From Spirochaetaceae bacterium (GTDB lineage Bacteria; Spirochaetota; Spirochaetia; Treponematales; Breznakiellaceae), in NCBI GenBank assembly GCA_031290405.1, contig JAITNO010000087.1:1-10173 (forward strand): DNA of 10,173 bases, written 5' to 3'. The translations under genes and the position numbers were made by a program. How positions within the stretch are numbered: position 1 is the first letter of the stretch; every line of letters begins with the position of its first letter. This document shows positions 1 through 6,468 of the stretch, one piece after another. Under the pieces are notes generated by a model. The model was not told the DNA's origin, searched no databases, and saw nothing but the letters and a program-made list of their open reading frames with translations.

Positions 1-62
1 TTTCAGTACCGGTAAAGCGAATTTATCTGATTGAGTCGGTGTTATTTTTGGGCATGAGAAGG

Positions 63-128
63 CCGTACCGTACCGTACCGTACCGTACCGTACCGTACCG
101 TACCGTACCGTACCGTACCGTACCGTAC
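63..128. repeat. Perfect 5-bp tandem repeat (GTACC)n, about 13 copies
   Basis: The unit GTACC repeats without a single mismatch over 66 bases. Each unit contains the self-complementary tetramer GTAC, so both strands carry the same kind of pattern. Because 5 is not a multiple of 3, all reading frames of one strand give the same cyclic pentapeptide, and loss or gain of one unit would shift the frame of anything read through it. Perfect short arrays of this kind are known to change length by slipped-strand mispairing. No convincing gene or promoter is attached to this one, so a phase-variation role is only possible, not shown. Confidence 0.95.
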
Positions 129-184
129 ACTCGAGGACTGCTCTGTTGTCGTCTCATCGGTTTTAAGCTTTTCATTTTCAATAC

Positions 185-207
185 GCCCTCAGCATGACAG
201 GGCTTTT
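185..207 (+). terminator. Weak hairpin followed by T run (possible terminator)
   Basis: GCCCT (185-189) pairs with AGGGC (199-203) across a 9-base loop, and four T residues follow. This has the layout of a weak rightward intrinsic terminator. The stem is only 5 bp, and no rightward gene is visible to its left in the window, so it may be a chance structure or a remnant of an intergenic repeat. Confidence 0.2.
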
Positions 208-327
208 CAAAAAGGTCAAGCGCCTGCCCCAAAAAATGTGGAGGAAATTGAAAAATAAATTCAAAATGGGGGCAAAACTGCTAAACGAATGAGTAGTGAT
301 GGGGGGGCCTCCCACTCTTCATTGCCG

Positions 328-558
328 CTACACACTGGCGGCGACCTTCTCTCGTACCAGTTCGCCAATGATTTGTGTGGGCGTCTTGTGGGTTGCCAGT
401 ACGCGGGTTAAGAGGTAGTCCTCGGAAAAGCGGTCAAGGGCCACCAAGCGGAAGGACTTTTTGGCAAAACCGCCGTTTTTGGCGGGGTCTACTTTTGGCG
501 GGTTTTTGGTGTAGTAGTCGTCCCAATACTCCGCTTCTTCTTCGGTCATTTCTTTCAT
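328..558 (-). CDS. Putative antitoxin, ribbon-helix-helix (CopG/BrnA-like), 76 aa
   Basis: A small protein with a very acidic N-terminus (MKEMTEEEAEYWDDYY, residues 1-16) and a C-terminal half that fits a ribbon-helix-helix DNA-binding fold. A strand-like segment (KKSFRLVALDRF, about 33-44) is followed by two helices, the second being TPTQIIGELVREKVA. That ending resembles CopG/BrnA-type antitoxins. The start is well supported: an AGGAG ribosome-binding site lies inside the last codons of the upstream gene, and only 3 bases separate that gene's stop from this ATG, so the two are co-translated. By analogy with type II systems it would neutralise the partner toxin and repress the operon. I recall similar small proteins from treponemes. 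The pairing is inferred from gene order, size and fold pattern, and activity is not shown. Confidence 0.65.
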   Translation of the reverse strand: MKEMTEEEAEYWDDYYTKNPPKVDPAKNGGFAKKSFRLVALDRFSEDYLLTRVLATHKTPTQIIGELVREKVAASV

Positions 559-561
559 TTG

Positions 562-819
562 TTACTCCTCACCGCTCAATAGGGCGGCATACATAGATCG
601 GCAGGGCATGGCGTGAAATACGCTGATCCTGCCATCGTCCAGTTCGTTATAGAGAACCTCAAGCGGGTTCCCTGCGGTGTTGAAGCCGATGAGCAAGCGT
701 TTTTCCTCGCCGCCTTCTACGGGCATATCATACTTGGCGGTGATGAATGCCCAGCGGATGTCGTTTAGCGTCGCGTTATGCCTAAAGGCGCTTTGCTTGC
801 ATATAATCTCCGGCTCCAT
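562..819 (-). CDS. Putative toxin, BrnT/RelE-superfamily-like, 85 aa
   Basis: An 85-residue protein starting MEPEIICKQSAFRHN. The pattern is an N-terminal helix with a conserved-looking FRHN (12-15) and NDIRWAF (19-25), then beta strands RLLIGF, PLEVLYN and ISVFHAM, then an Arg near the C-terminus (PCRSMY). This layout of a basic His/Arg helix and a three-strand sheet ending in an HAM-x-CR motif is what I associate with small BrnT-like or RelE-like toxins, which are usually ribonucleases. The specific family is a memory-based call. I chose the ATG at 819 because the open frame continues upstream to 966 only with Pro/Gly/Arg-rich sequence through hairpin-forming DNA, which looks non-coding. 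The ribosome-binding site is poor (AGAAG-like). It is the first gene of a toxin-first pair with the gene at 328-558. Catalytic activity and cognate pairing are inference. Confidence 0.6.
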   Translation of the reverse strand: MEPEIICKQSAFRHNATLNDIRWAFITAKYDMPVEGGEEKRLLIGFNTAGNPLEVLYNELDDGRISVFHAMPCRSMYAALLSGEE

Positions 820-869
820 GCTTCTACCATACCCCACTCCCCGGCCTTTTGCAGCCCCCCTGGTGGGGT

Positions 870-888
870 CCCGCCCAAGCTGGGCGGG
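870..888. repeat. Perfect 8-bp hairpin, GC-rich
   Basis: CCCGCCCA (870-877) is followed by a 3-base loop and its exact complement TGGGCGGG (881-888). It lies between the TPR gene (stop at 1005) and the toxin gene (start at 819). A second C/G block (CCCCCC-TGGT-GGGG, 855-868) abuts it and could form a competing stem. There is no T run on the leftward side, so it is not a canonical terminator, but it could slow polymerase or protect the 3' end of the message from the upstream cluster. Confidence 0.7.
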
Positions 889-904
889 GGGGCCTGGCGA
901 GTTG

Positions 905-937
905 CCCGTTGGAACGGGAGACGTGCGCTCTAGAGCG
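905..937. repeat. Two further perfect palindromes upstream of the toxin-antitoxin pair
   Basis: CCCGTT-GG-AACGGG (905-918) and the uninterrupted 12-bp palindrome CGCTCTAGAGCG (926-937) lie 7 bases apart. Together with the hairpin at 870-888 they form a run of three dyads in under 70 bases. Ribbon-helix-helix antitoxins bind short palindromes near their own promoter, so operator function is conceivable, but these dyads lie 86-118 bases from the toxin start and no clear promoter is visible next to them. A role in ending the upstream transcript, or a remnant of a small mobile repeat, are alternatives. Confidence 0.6.
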
Positions 938-1004
938 ATAGAACTCATCCGCGATAGCGATTTCATGCGGCATATGTGGGGGATGCGCCGACCCGTTCCC
1001 CGCC

Positions 1005-2126
1005 TTAACGTGGGGACAGTTGGTGGAGGGCTGCGCCGGTCAAACTGAAGGAGGCTGCGCCTACATCAGACTGGGGCCGTATGCGCGCCAGGACTTCCAG
1101 CGGCTGCTCGCTGCTGACGAAGGCGGCGAAGGGGCAGACGACGCGGACGATGCCGGCGAGGTTGGTCCGGTTTTCATAGCCGACGAGGAAATCAAACGAA
1201 GAGCTTTCGTTTTCCACGAGGATGTTCGTGGCCATGCCCCTCCAGACGACGTAACAGCCGTCGCAGAGGAGCGGCTCTTTCTGCACCTGGGCATAGCTTA
1301 GGTTCGTCTTGAGCGTGTCGAAGCCGAGGGGAGTCTCGTCGAGGTAGCGCAACAAGACGCGCGCCTTGTTTTTGATGCCGTCGGCGGCGTTGGAGAGCAG
1401 AAGCCTGTTGATCTCGATGCGCGCCGGGTTGTCGTCATACTCGTTAAACAAACCGCGCGCCTTCTCGTAGGATGCCAAGACCTGGCGTTCGGTCAAGATG
1501 CTCTGATACGAGCCGCCCAAGGCGACGATGTTCTTCCTGTCGCCGCTTTCCAGCGCGGAGGTGGCAAAGCCTTCGCGTTGTTCCTTCCGCATGGCGTCGA
1601 TGTTGACGAGGCCTTTCTTGACGGCGGCGCAGAAAACGACGCCCAGGATGAGGGCGAGCGCGACAAGGACGCGGCCCAGAACGGCCGCCCCGGTCATTTT
1701 TGCCTTAGGGAGGGGCGGGAACAGGCGCTTTATGCGGCCTGACTCGATCCAATCGGCAAATTCATCGCTGCCGGCGTATCTGCGCAGCACGGAGAGGGCC
1801 TTCTTTGCGATCCTGCTGCGAGGCTCGATTTCCAATACTTTGAGGTAGAGGTCAAGCGCCCTGCCGCTCTCGCCGCGCCGCAGATTGAGCGCGGCGATGC
1901 CGAGGACGACGCCTGAGTCTTTGGGTTTTATGTCGTTGGCGCTCTTAAAATAGGTGTACGCCCGCCCGTAATCGCCGGTGTAGAGGCAACAGAGCGAGAG
2001 TATGTAGTAAAACCGGAAGGATTCGCGATAGCGGAGTATCTCGCCTTCGAGCAGGCTGATGGCGTCGCCATACTTTTTTCTCTTCGCCAGACGGAGGGCG
2101 CGGTTTAGGACGGGGTCTTTCATCAT
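1005..2126 (-). CDS. Membrane-anchored TPR protein, 373 aa, function unknown
   Basis: The N-terminal third has about three tetratricopeptide-like helix pairs (roughly residues 4-37, 38-71 and 72-105, the last two ending in IKPKD and IEPRS turns). A basic stretch (RIKRLFPPLPKAK, about 131-143) leads into one membrane helix (about 145-169). A region of about 200 residues follows with helical then beta-rich parts and two Cys in LLCDGC. By the positive-inside rule the TPR part should be cytoplasmic and the C-terminal part periplasmic. The start is the ATG at 2126, which overlaps the TGA of the upstream gene by one base (TGATG), implying translational coupling. An in-frame TTG at 2129 and an ATG at 2123 are alternatives, and no clear ribosome-binding site is seen. 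It is the last gene of the ispF cluster. TPRs mediate protein-protein contacts, so a scaffold role with its exported neighbours is inferred. I do not recognise a named family. Confidence 0.8.
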   Translation of the reverse strand: MMKDPVLNRALRLAKRKKYGDAISLLEGEILRYRESFRFYYILSLCCLYTGDYGRAYTYFKSANDIKPKDSGVVLGIAALNLRRGESGRALDLYLKVLEIEPRSRIAKKALSVLRRYAGSDEFADWIESGRIKRLFPPLPKAKMTGAAVLGRVLVALALILGVVFCAAVKKGLVNIDAMRKEQREGFATSALESGDRKNIVALGGSYQSILTERQVLASYEKARGLFNEYDDNPARIEINRLLLSNAADGIKNKARVLLRYLDETPLGFDTLKTNLSYAQVQKEPLLCDGCYVVWRGMATNILVENESSSFDFLVGYENRTNLAGIVRVVCPFAAFVSSEQPLEVLARIRPQSDVGAASFSLTGAALHQLSPR

Positions 2127-3340
2127 CAATACGGGCTAAAGATGCCGCCGTATTTCGACCGCAGTCTGCCTATCGTCGCCTCCATGCCCCGCAGTTCCTC
2201 TTCCGAGATGGGGGTGCCGAAATAGATTGACGAATCAACCTTGTATATGAGTTCGCGCAGCGTCATCAAGTCGACGCGTATCGGGGCGATGGGCAAGAGT
2301 ATCGTCCCCTCGCGCCTGTGCGTGTCGCGGGGGAGCGGCGCCTGCCCCGTTTGCGCCGGCACGACCGTCTGAGGGACGGCCATCTGACCGGGCATATTGT
2401 TCGACACGATGGTGTTGCCGTCAGGCGCGGCGGCTCGCGGCGGCTGCCGGTCTTCATAGACTCCTATCTTCGTGTCCGCGACGTTGTAGATCGTTTCGTA
2501 GACGACGGCCGGGGAGCCCTTCTTTACCTCGAAACCGTATTTGTCCTCCGCCGCCAGAAGAACCGTGTAGGCGCGGCTCTGCCACCGTTCAAGCGGAGCG
2601 GATTCGAGGTAGTAGGCCACCGCCGAATCCCGTATCGAAAAGGGCAAGTCGTTGAAGTTTCTACGGGGAATGTACTCCGGCTTGAAGTTTGACCCGTACA
2701 GCCGCTTCCAGTTTGCAAAATGAAGATGGTCGGGCGGGTCCAGCCCTTCGACAAAGACGCTTCCCATAAGCCCGTACCGGCCGTTGTTCGACACCCACCA
2801 CTGTTCCTGCGAGGTTCTGTCGACGATAAGCTCGCTTTCGACGGGACGGGAATCCGTCCTAAAGTTCGGCGCGTCTTTTTCGCCCAAAAAGGTGTCGACG
2901 AGCAGGCGGGAACCCACCTCGTACCGCTTGTCCCCCCAGTTTTCAATCTTAACGTCTATCCTGATCCCGTTGCTCACGCCCGAACTGGCCGTCCTGATAA
3001 ACGAAAACTCCTCCGTTACCGAAAGGAACGGCGATTCAAAGGCAAGCATCGGCCTCTGCTCCGTGCCCCGCAAAAAAACCTTAAAGCCGGACGCGTCGCC
3101 GAGCCGGTATTCGCTGCCGTCCACGCTGACGGAAAGAAAACTCGTCTTCCGGTCTTTGTCCCAGAAGAGCGGCTCGTATTTTTTGTTGTCCACGTCGACC
3201 ATGTAGTAGAGGCCGAAACGCCCATTGCGTTCGTCAAGAGCAAACTTTATCCGGCCGTCGTAAAACTCAGCGGCAAAAGCCGCCGCGTGGGTGCAGAAAA
3301 ACAACAGCGGAACAAGAACCAGTGTGCTCACCCTTACCAT
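2126..3340 (-). CDS. Exported beta-rich protein of unknown function, 404 aa
   Basis: A typical signal peptide occupies the first 24 or so residues: hydrophobic core LVLVPLLFF, then an Ala-rich end, with likely cleavage near AFAA-EF. No lipobox is present. The mature part to about residue 290 is dense in alternating hydrophobic/polar strands (for example RFGLYYMVDV, IRIDVKIENW, YEVGSRLLVDTFLGE), consistent with a beta-sandwich domain outside the cytoplasm. A Pro/Gln-rich linker follows (about 297-340), then a short C-terminal region ending in two probable helices. The start at 3340 overlaps the end of the upstream TPR gene by 7 bases, and the stop overlaps the start of the next gene, so it is the middle of a coupled three-gene set. 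I do not recognise a named family. A periplasmic or outer-membrane-facing structural or sensor role is a guess from its signals and neighbours. Confidence 0.8.
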   Translation of the reverse strand: MVRVSTLVLVPLLFFCTHAAAFAAEFYDGRIKFALDERNGRFGLYYMVDVDNKKYEPLFWDKDRKTSFLSVSVDGSEYRLGDASGFKVFLRGTEQRPMLAFESPFLSVTEEFSFIRTASSGVSNGIRIDVKIENWGDKRYEVGSRLLVDTFLGEKDAPNFRTDSRPVESELIVDRTSQEQWWVSNNGRYGLMGSVFVEGLDPPDHLHFANWKRLYGSNFKPEYIPRRNFNDLPFSIRDSAVAYYLESAPLERWQSRAYTVLLAAEDKYGFEVKKGSPAVVYETIYNVADTKIGVYEDRQPPRAAAPDGNTIVSNNMPGQMAVPQTVVPAQTGQAPLPRDTHRREGTILLPIAPIRVDLMTLRELIYKVDSSIYFGTPISEEELRGMEATIGRLRSKYGGIFSPY

Positions 3341-4329
3341 CTGCCGTACTCCAGGTTTTCAAACGCGTTCAGCGTCGTCATCAAGCGTTCCATCATCTCC
3401 AGCGCCTGCGTCTTGACCGCCAGCAGCCGCATCACCGTGTTCGGGTCAGTCCCCGGCGCCGTGCCGCGCCCCCCCGGCAGAACCCCGCTCGGCGTGTAAC
3501 GCTCCTTCGAGGCGTCCTGCGTCAGATACGGGGCAATGCTCTGTTGATACGCCCCCAGCGCATCCTCGTAGGCGCCGCTTGCGCCGGCCTTGTCGCCTGA
3601 CGCGCTGGACAGCCCACCGCCCCCCGGCTTCTTTTCCCCATTCTGCCGCATGATTTCAAGAAGCTGCGCCTCAACCTTCTTCTGTTTAATCAGCGCAATG
3701 CGGTTTACCGAGCTCTCGTACTTGTAACTCTTCGCATACTGACCTACGACGACGGCGAACATCTCCTCAGCCTTCTCGAATTCCTCAAGACTGAAGAGGC
3801 ATTCCCCAATCCAGTAGACCGCCGCCGCCTTGCGGTTGTACTCATCGCCGGCATTGACCGCCGCGCTTTGAGCGTTCCAGTTGTCGGCGCGCACCCCGTT
3901 GACATACCGCCCGTCCGGCCTGATGCCGTCGGCGTACTGACGAAAGAGGACAATCGCCTCGTTAAAGCGCCCCAAGTAATAGAAGGAACGCGCCTTTTGG
4001 TAGGGAAGCTCCAGAACGCGCGGCGAACGCGGGTCGATGCGCGGAACCTCGTCGAAGTCGTGAACCGCATCCTCGTACTGCCCGGCGGACATCTGCGCCA
4101 TCGCAACCCAAAACTGAGCCTCGGCGCGGGAAGCCGGATCCGCAACCTCCATCTGAAAGCGGCGGAGCTCCGTGACGGCCTCCCCCCACTTCCCGTCCGC
4201 GTAGAGCTCAATCCCGCTTTGCAGACGGCTCTTGAAGTACGCGCTGCCGGACGAACCGGCGCTCTGCGCGCCGACGCCGACAAGAAACGCAAGAAGAAAT
4301 AAACAAAGAATACAAGTTTTTCGAGTCAT
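3334..4329 (-). CDS. Exported TPR protein, 331 aa
   Basis: The start at 4329 is set by a strong AGAGGAG ribosome-binding site and by the signal peptide it creates (MTRKTCILCLFLLAFLVGVGA, cleavage near residue 21). The open frame continues upstream to 4572 but only over the antisense of ispF. About four TPR-like helix pairs follow (roughly 33-66, 70-103, 107-140 and 168-201), including SRAEAQFWVAMAQMSAGQYEDAVHDF. This resembles the TPR domains of periplasmic CpoB/YbgF- and BamD-like proteins. A short coiled-coil-like helix (about 212-230) and a Gly/Ser/Pro-rich, probably disordered region follow, with a final helix near 299-325. It lies 47 bases downstream of ispF and overlaps the next gene by 7 bases. 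It probably acts as a periplasmic adaptor for its neighbours. A specific CpoB or BamD role cannot be assigned because the diagnostic partner domains are not evident. Confidence 0.8.
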   Translation of the reverse strand: MTRKTCILCLFLLAFLVGVGAQSAGSSGSAYFKSRLQSGIELYADGKWGEAVTELRRFQMEVADPASRAEAQFWVAMAQMSAGQYEDAVHDFDEVPRIDPRSPRVLELPYQKARSFYYLGRFNEAIVLFRQYADGIRPDGRYVNGVRADNWNAQSAAVNAGDEYNRKAAAVYWIGECLFSLEEFEKAEEMFAVVVGQYAKSYKYESSVNRIALIKQKKVEAQLLEIMRQNGEKKPGGGGLSSASGDKAGASGAYEDALGAYQQSIAPYLTQDASKERYTPSGVLPGGRGTAPGTDPNTVMRLLAVKTQALEMMERLMTTLNAFENLEYGRW

Positions 4330-4376
4330 ACCGCTCCTCTTCAAATATCGGCGCCGCCGCCCGCAAGGTAAAGAGA

Positions 4377-4862
4377 TTACGCACCGTGTCTTTGGAGCAA
4401 GCACACCGCCAGAGCCTCCACCGCCCGCCCCTCTCCAACGTCGCCCAGCCCCTCGCCCGTCTTCGCCTTCACAAACACCCTCTCCGCATCGACGCCCAGC
4501 GCACCGGCCAGGCGCTCCCGCATCATCTGGCGGTACGGCAAAAGACGCGGAGCCTCGCAGCTTACCACGCAATCAACGTTGACCAGCCGCCAGCCCTCCC
4601 CACGCACCGCGCCCCAGACGCGCTCAAGCAAGCCCATCGAGTCGGCATCCTTCCAGCGCGCATCGCCAGGGGGGAACCACTCGCCAATATCCCCCAGCCC
4701 CGCCGCCCCAAGCAACGCGTCAATAAGCGCATGAACCAGCGCGTCCCCGTCCGAGTGCCCCGCCTCCCCCTTGTCGAAAGGCACCGCAACCCCGCCGAGC
4801 GTCAGACGCCGCCCAGCCACCAGCCTGTGCACATCCCGACCAAGACCAATCCGCATATCCAT
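4377..4862 (-). CDS. ispF: 2-C-methyl-D-erythritol 2,4-cyclodiphosphate synthase
   Basis: This enzyme of the non-mevalonate (MEP) isoprenoid pathway converts CDP-methylerythritol 2-phosphate to the 2,4-cyclodiphosphate with release of CMP. It acts as a cytoplasmic trimer with zinc in the active site. The 161-residue protein has the usual family length and motifs. RIGLGRDVHRL (4-14) holds the metal ligands Asp10 and His12. GHSDGDALVHA (35-45) holds the third ligand His44. DALLGAAGLGDIGEWFPP (48-65) and a KAKTGEGLG segment (132-140), corresponding to the CDP/phosphate-binding loop, follow. The start is taken at 4862, with the ATG at 4856 as an alternative that gives MRIGLG; an upstream extension to 4964 lacks family similarity. 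The ribosome-binding site is weak (GGTGG). No ispD fusion is present, although several bacteria fuse the two. It heads the leftward cluster with the TPR and exported proteins. Confidence 0.95.
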   Translation of the reverse strand: MDMRIGLGRDVHRLVAGRRLTLGGVAVPFDKGEAGHSDGDALVHALIDALLGAAGLGDIGEWFPPGDARWKDADSMGLLERVWGAVRGEGWRLVNVDCVVSCEAPRLLPYRQMMRERLAGALGVDAERVFVKAKTGEGLGDVGEGRAVEALAVCLLQRHGA

Positions 4863-4944
4863 GGAACCACCATACCGCCCCAGAGGGGATGTTTCAAGCG
4901 GATCCCTATAAGCCTCCGAGACGGAGACCCCCTCCCCGCTTCTC

Positions 4945-4973
4945 TTTATAAAAACAAAGCTCAAAGCTGGGGA
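4945..4973 (-). promoter_or_regulatory. Candidate promoter for the ispF cluster
   Basis: On the leftward strand a TATAAA box (4945-4950) matches the sigma-70 -10 hexamer at 5 of 6 positions. Eighteen bases further upstream lies TTCCCC, a weak -35 match (3 of 6). The predicted transcript would start roughly 75 bases before the ispF ATG. The site sits between the terminator of the amino acid transport operon and ispF, where a new promoter is expected. The -35 is poor, so this rests mainly on the -10 box and the position. Confidence 0.4.
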
Positions 4974-5026
4974 ACGTAGAGCGCGGACGCAAAGCGCAGT
5001 GCTGGGGGCGCAGCGCCGTAGGCCGC

Positions 5027-5046
5027 AAAAAGCGCCCTAGGCGCTT
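5027..5046 (-). terminator. Intrinsic terminator overlapping the last stop codon of the transport operon
   Basis: On the leftward strand a 7-bp GC-rich stem (AAGCGCC-TAG-GGCGCTT, at 5046-5030) is followed at once by a run of five T residues (5031-5027). The stem includes two bases of the TAA stop codon (5045-5047) of the last permease gene. Stem, 3-base loop and T run fit a factor-independent terminator, and it separates the transport operon from ispF. Confidence 0.75.
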
Positions 5047-5743
5047 ACGTCTGCCTCGTCTGAACGGTCGTCGTGCCGCTTACGTCGCGGGAGAGTTTTC
5101 GCACGACGCAGGAGAGCGCAAAGTTGATGATGAAATAGACGGCGGCGACGAAGATGAACACCACGAAGATGTGCGCGCTCGTAATCTGCGTCTTCTGCGG
5201 CAGGTTGCCCATCAGCACCTTCGAGTTCCAGAAGAGCTCGGCAATGGCAAACTGAGCGAGGAACGACGTGTCCTTCACCGTCGTGATAACCTGGCTGAGC
5301 AGCGAAGGCGCCACGCGCTTGAAGCACTGCGGAAGGATGATGTAGTAGAGCGTCTGCGTAAAGCTAAAACCCTGCGAACGGGCCGCCTCGAATTGCCCCT
5401 TCGCTATCGAGTTAAGCCCACCGCGGATGATCTCCGCAATAACCGAAGAGGTGTAGAGGGTGAGGGCCAGCGTCCCCCGCGTCATCGACGTGCCAAAGCG
5501 CAAAAGGAAGACGCATATCATCATCCAGAGGAGGAGCGGCGTGTTGCGGAACAGCTCGATGTAGCTTGCCGCAATCGCCTGCGCCGGCCCGCGGCTGTAA
5601 TTGCGGCAGATGCCGAGCACAGAGCCAATCAGAATGCTCAACACAATCGTAACGATGGAGATGAGCAGCGTGTTCCCCACGCCGGAAAACAGATAGAGGA
5701 CGTTGTCGCCGGTAAAGACGTCCCGCAACACCTGCGCTAACAT
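5045..5743 (-). CDS. Polar amino acid ABC transporter permease (GlnP/HisM family), 232 aa
   Basis: An inner-membrane subunit of an amino acid importer. The family signature IELFRNTPLLL lies at about residues 62-72. The cytoplasmic EAA loop that docks with the ATPase is EAARSQGFSFTQTLYYIILPQ-like at 119-139. Hydrophobic segments lie near 21-45, 70-83, 93-110, 150-170 and 190-213, consistent with the usual five-helix topology and length. The ATG at 5743 overlaps the preceding permease gene by 7 bases, so the two membrane subunits are translationally coupled and probably form a heterodimer. It is the last gene of the operon, and its stop codon is part of the terminator stem. The substrate is taken from the binding protein (probably aspartate/glutamate). 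The family call is firm; the exact substrate is inferred. Confidence 0.93.
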   Translation of the reverse strand: MLAQVLRDVFTGDNVLYLFSGVGNTLLISIVTIVLSILIGSVLGICRNYSRGPAQAIAASYIELFRNTPLLLWMMICVFLLRFGTSMTRGTLALTLYTSSVIAEIIRGGLNSIAKGQFEAARSQGFSFTQTLYYIILPQCFKRVAPSLLSQVITTVKDTSFLAQFAIAELFWNSKVLMGNLPQKTQITSAHIFVVFIFVAAVYFIINFALSCVVRKLSRDVSGTTTVQTRQT

Positions 5744-6459
5744 TCTTCGGCCCCCAGCGCCGCGGCCTCTTTCGGCACGCTCAGCTTATCGCGGTTCTTA
5801 AGCTTTTCCTCGAAGGTCCGCGCCCAACGCGTCAAGGGAAAGCAGAGCGCGAAGTAGAGGACGCCGGTAACGACGTAGGCCGGCCCGTAACTCAAGCTCC
5901 CGTTCGACGCCCAAGAATCGGCGCGATACATCAAATCGCCGCCGGCAATCAGGGCAAGCACCGACGTGTTCTTTATCAGATTGACCGCCTGATTTGCCAG
6001 CGGCGGGAGTATCACCTTGATCGCCTGCGGAAGGATGATGTACCCCATCGACTGCAGATACGAGAAGCCCTGCGATTCGGCGGCCTCATACTGCCCGCGG
6101 GGAATCGAAATGATGCCGGCGCGGACGACCTCGGCGACATAGGCCCCGTGGTAGAGGCCGATGCCGGCAATGCCAATTGTGATAAGCGAGAGCATGACGC
6201 CAATGTAGGGGAGCGCATTGTAAAGAAAGAAGATCTGAATCACCAGCGGCGTGTTCTGAAAGAATTCGATGTAGACCCGCGCCATGCCCTTTAGCAGGGC
6301 GCGCTGCGAAGTCGAAAACAACCCCAACACGACGCCGACGACGAGCGCCGCGGCAAGCGCCGCGACGGAGACGGCCAGCGTTACAAAGAACCCCTCAAGA
6401 AAAAGAGGGATGTCTTTGCACAACAGCGCCCAGCGCGCCAGCGAAAAAGGGCCGCCCAC
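5737..6459 (-). CDS. Polar amino acid ABC transporter permease (GlnP/HisQ family), 240 aa
   Basis: The first of two membrane subunits. It shows IEFFQNTPLVIQIFF (64-78), the same conserved element as in its partner, and the EAA loop EAAESQGFSYLQSMGYIILPQ-like at 125-145. The start is a GTG at 6459, supported by an AGAGGG ribosome-binding site that overlaps the TAG of the binding-protein gene, 9 bases upstream. The C-terminus carries a charged tail (about 213-240) with a Lys/Glu-rich stretch. It overlaps the second permease gene by 7 bases. Together with the ATPase and lipoprotein it forms a complete importer. Paralogy of the two permeases (about 40-residue blocks align by eye around the NTP and EAA motifs) fits heterodimeric GluCD/PEB1-type systems. 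Confidence 0.93.
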   Translation of the reverse strand: MGGPFSLARWALLCKDIPLFLEGFFVTLAVSVAALAAALVVGVVLGLFSTSQRALLKGMARVYIEFFQNTPLVIQIFFLYNALPYIGVMLSLITIGIAGIGLYHGAYVAEVVRAGIISIPRGQYEAAESQGFSYLQSMGYIILPQAIKVILPPLANQAVNLIKNTSVLALIAGGDLMYRADSWASNGSLSYGPAYVVTGVLYFALCFPLTRWARTFEEKLKNRDKLSVPKEAAALGAEEC

Positions 6460-6468
6460 GCACGCCCT

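Larger units (their letters stand above)
1..327. other. Gene-poor, AT-richer left-end region
   Basis: I see no convincing gene here. The stretch is visibly richer in A and T than the rest of the window, especially 130-300. It holds the pentanucleotide array at 63-128 and a short hairpin with a T run near 185-207. A leftward open frame (23-232) exists, but its core is just the pentanucleotide array read as a repeating Gly-Thr-Val-Arg-Tyr peptide, and it has no family resemblance I recognise. The composition shift and the tandem repeat suggest an accessory or decaying intergenic region next to the toxin-antitoxin pair. Confidence 0.6.

Noticed and set aside
23..232. Leftward 69-aa open frame with GTVRY repeats
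   Set aside because: Its repeated part is only the pentanucleotide array, which is open in every frame of that strand. There is no ribosome-binding site or known family.
820..966. N-terminal extension of the toxin gene to 966
   Set aside because: The extra 49 residues are Pro/Gly/Arg-rich and run through hairpin-forming DNA, and the protein fold pattern starts at the ATG at 819.
2720..3499. Rightward 259-aa open frame opposite the exported beta-rich protein
   Set aside because: It is antisense to a gene with a signal peptide and overlapping neighbours. Basic, low-complexity composition is typical of a GC-rich shadow frame.
4330..4572. N-terminal extension of the exported TPR protein
   Set aside because: It overlaps ispF in another frame, is Gly/Arg-rich, and would bury the clear signal peptide and ribosome-binding site at 4329.
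4386..4979. Rightward open frame opposite ispF
   Set aside because: IspF is unmistakable on the other strand, and the antisense product has no motif.
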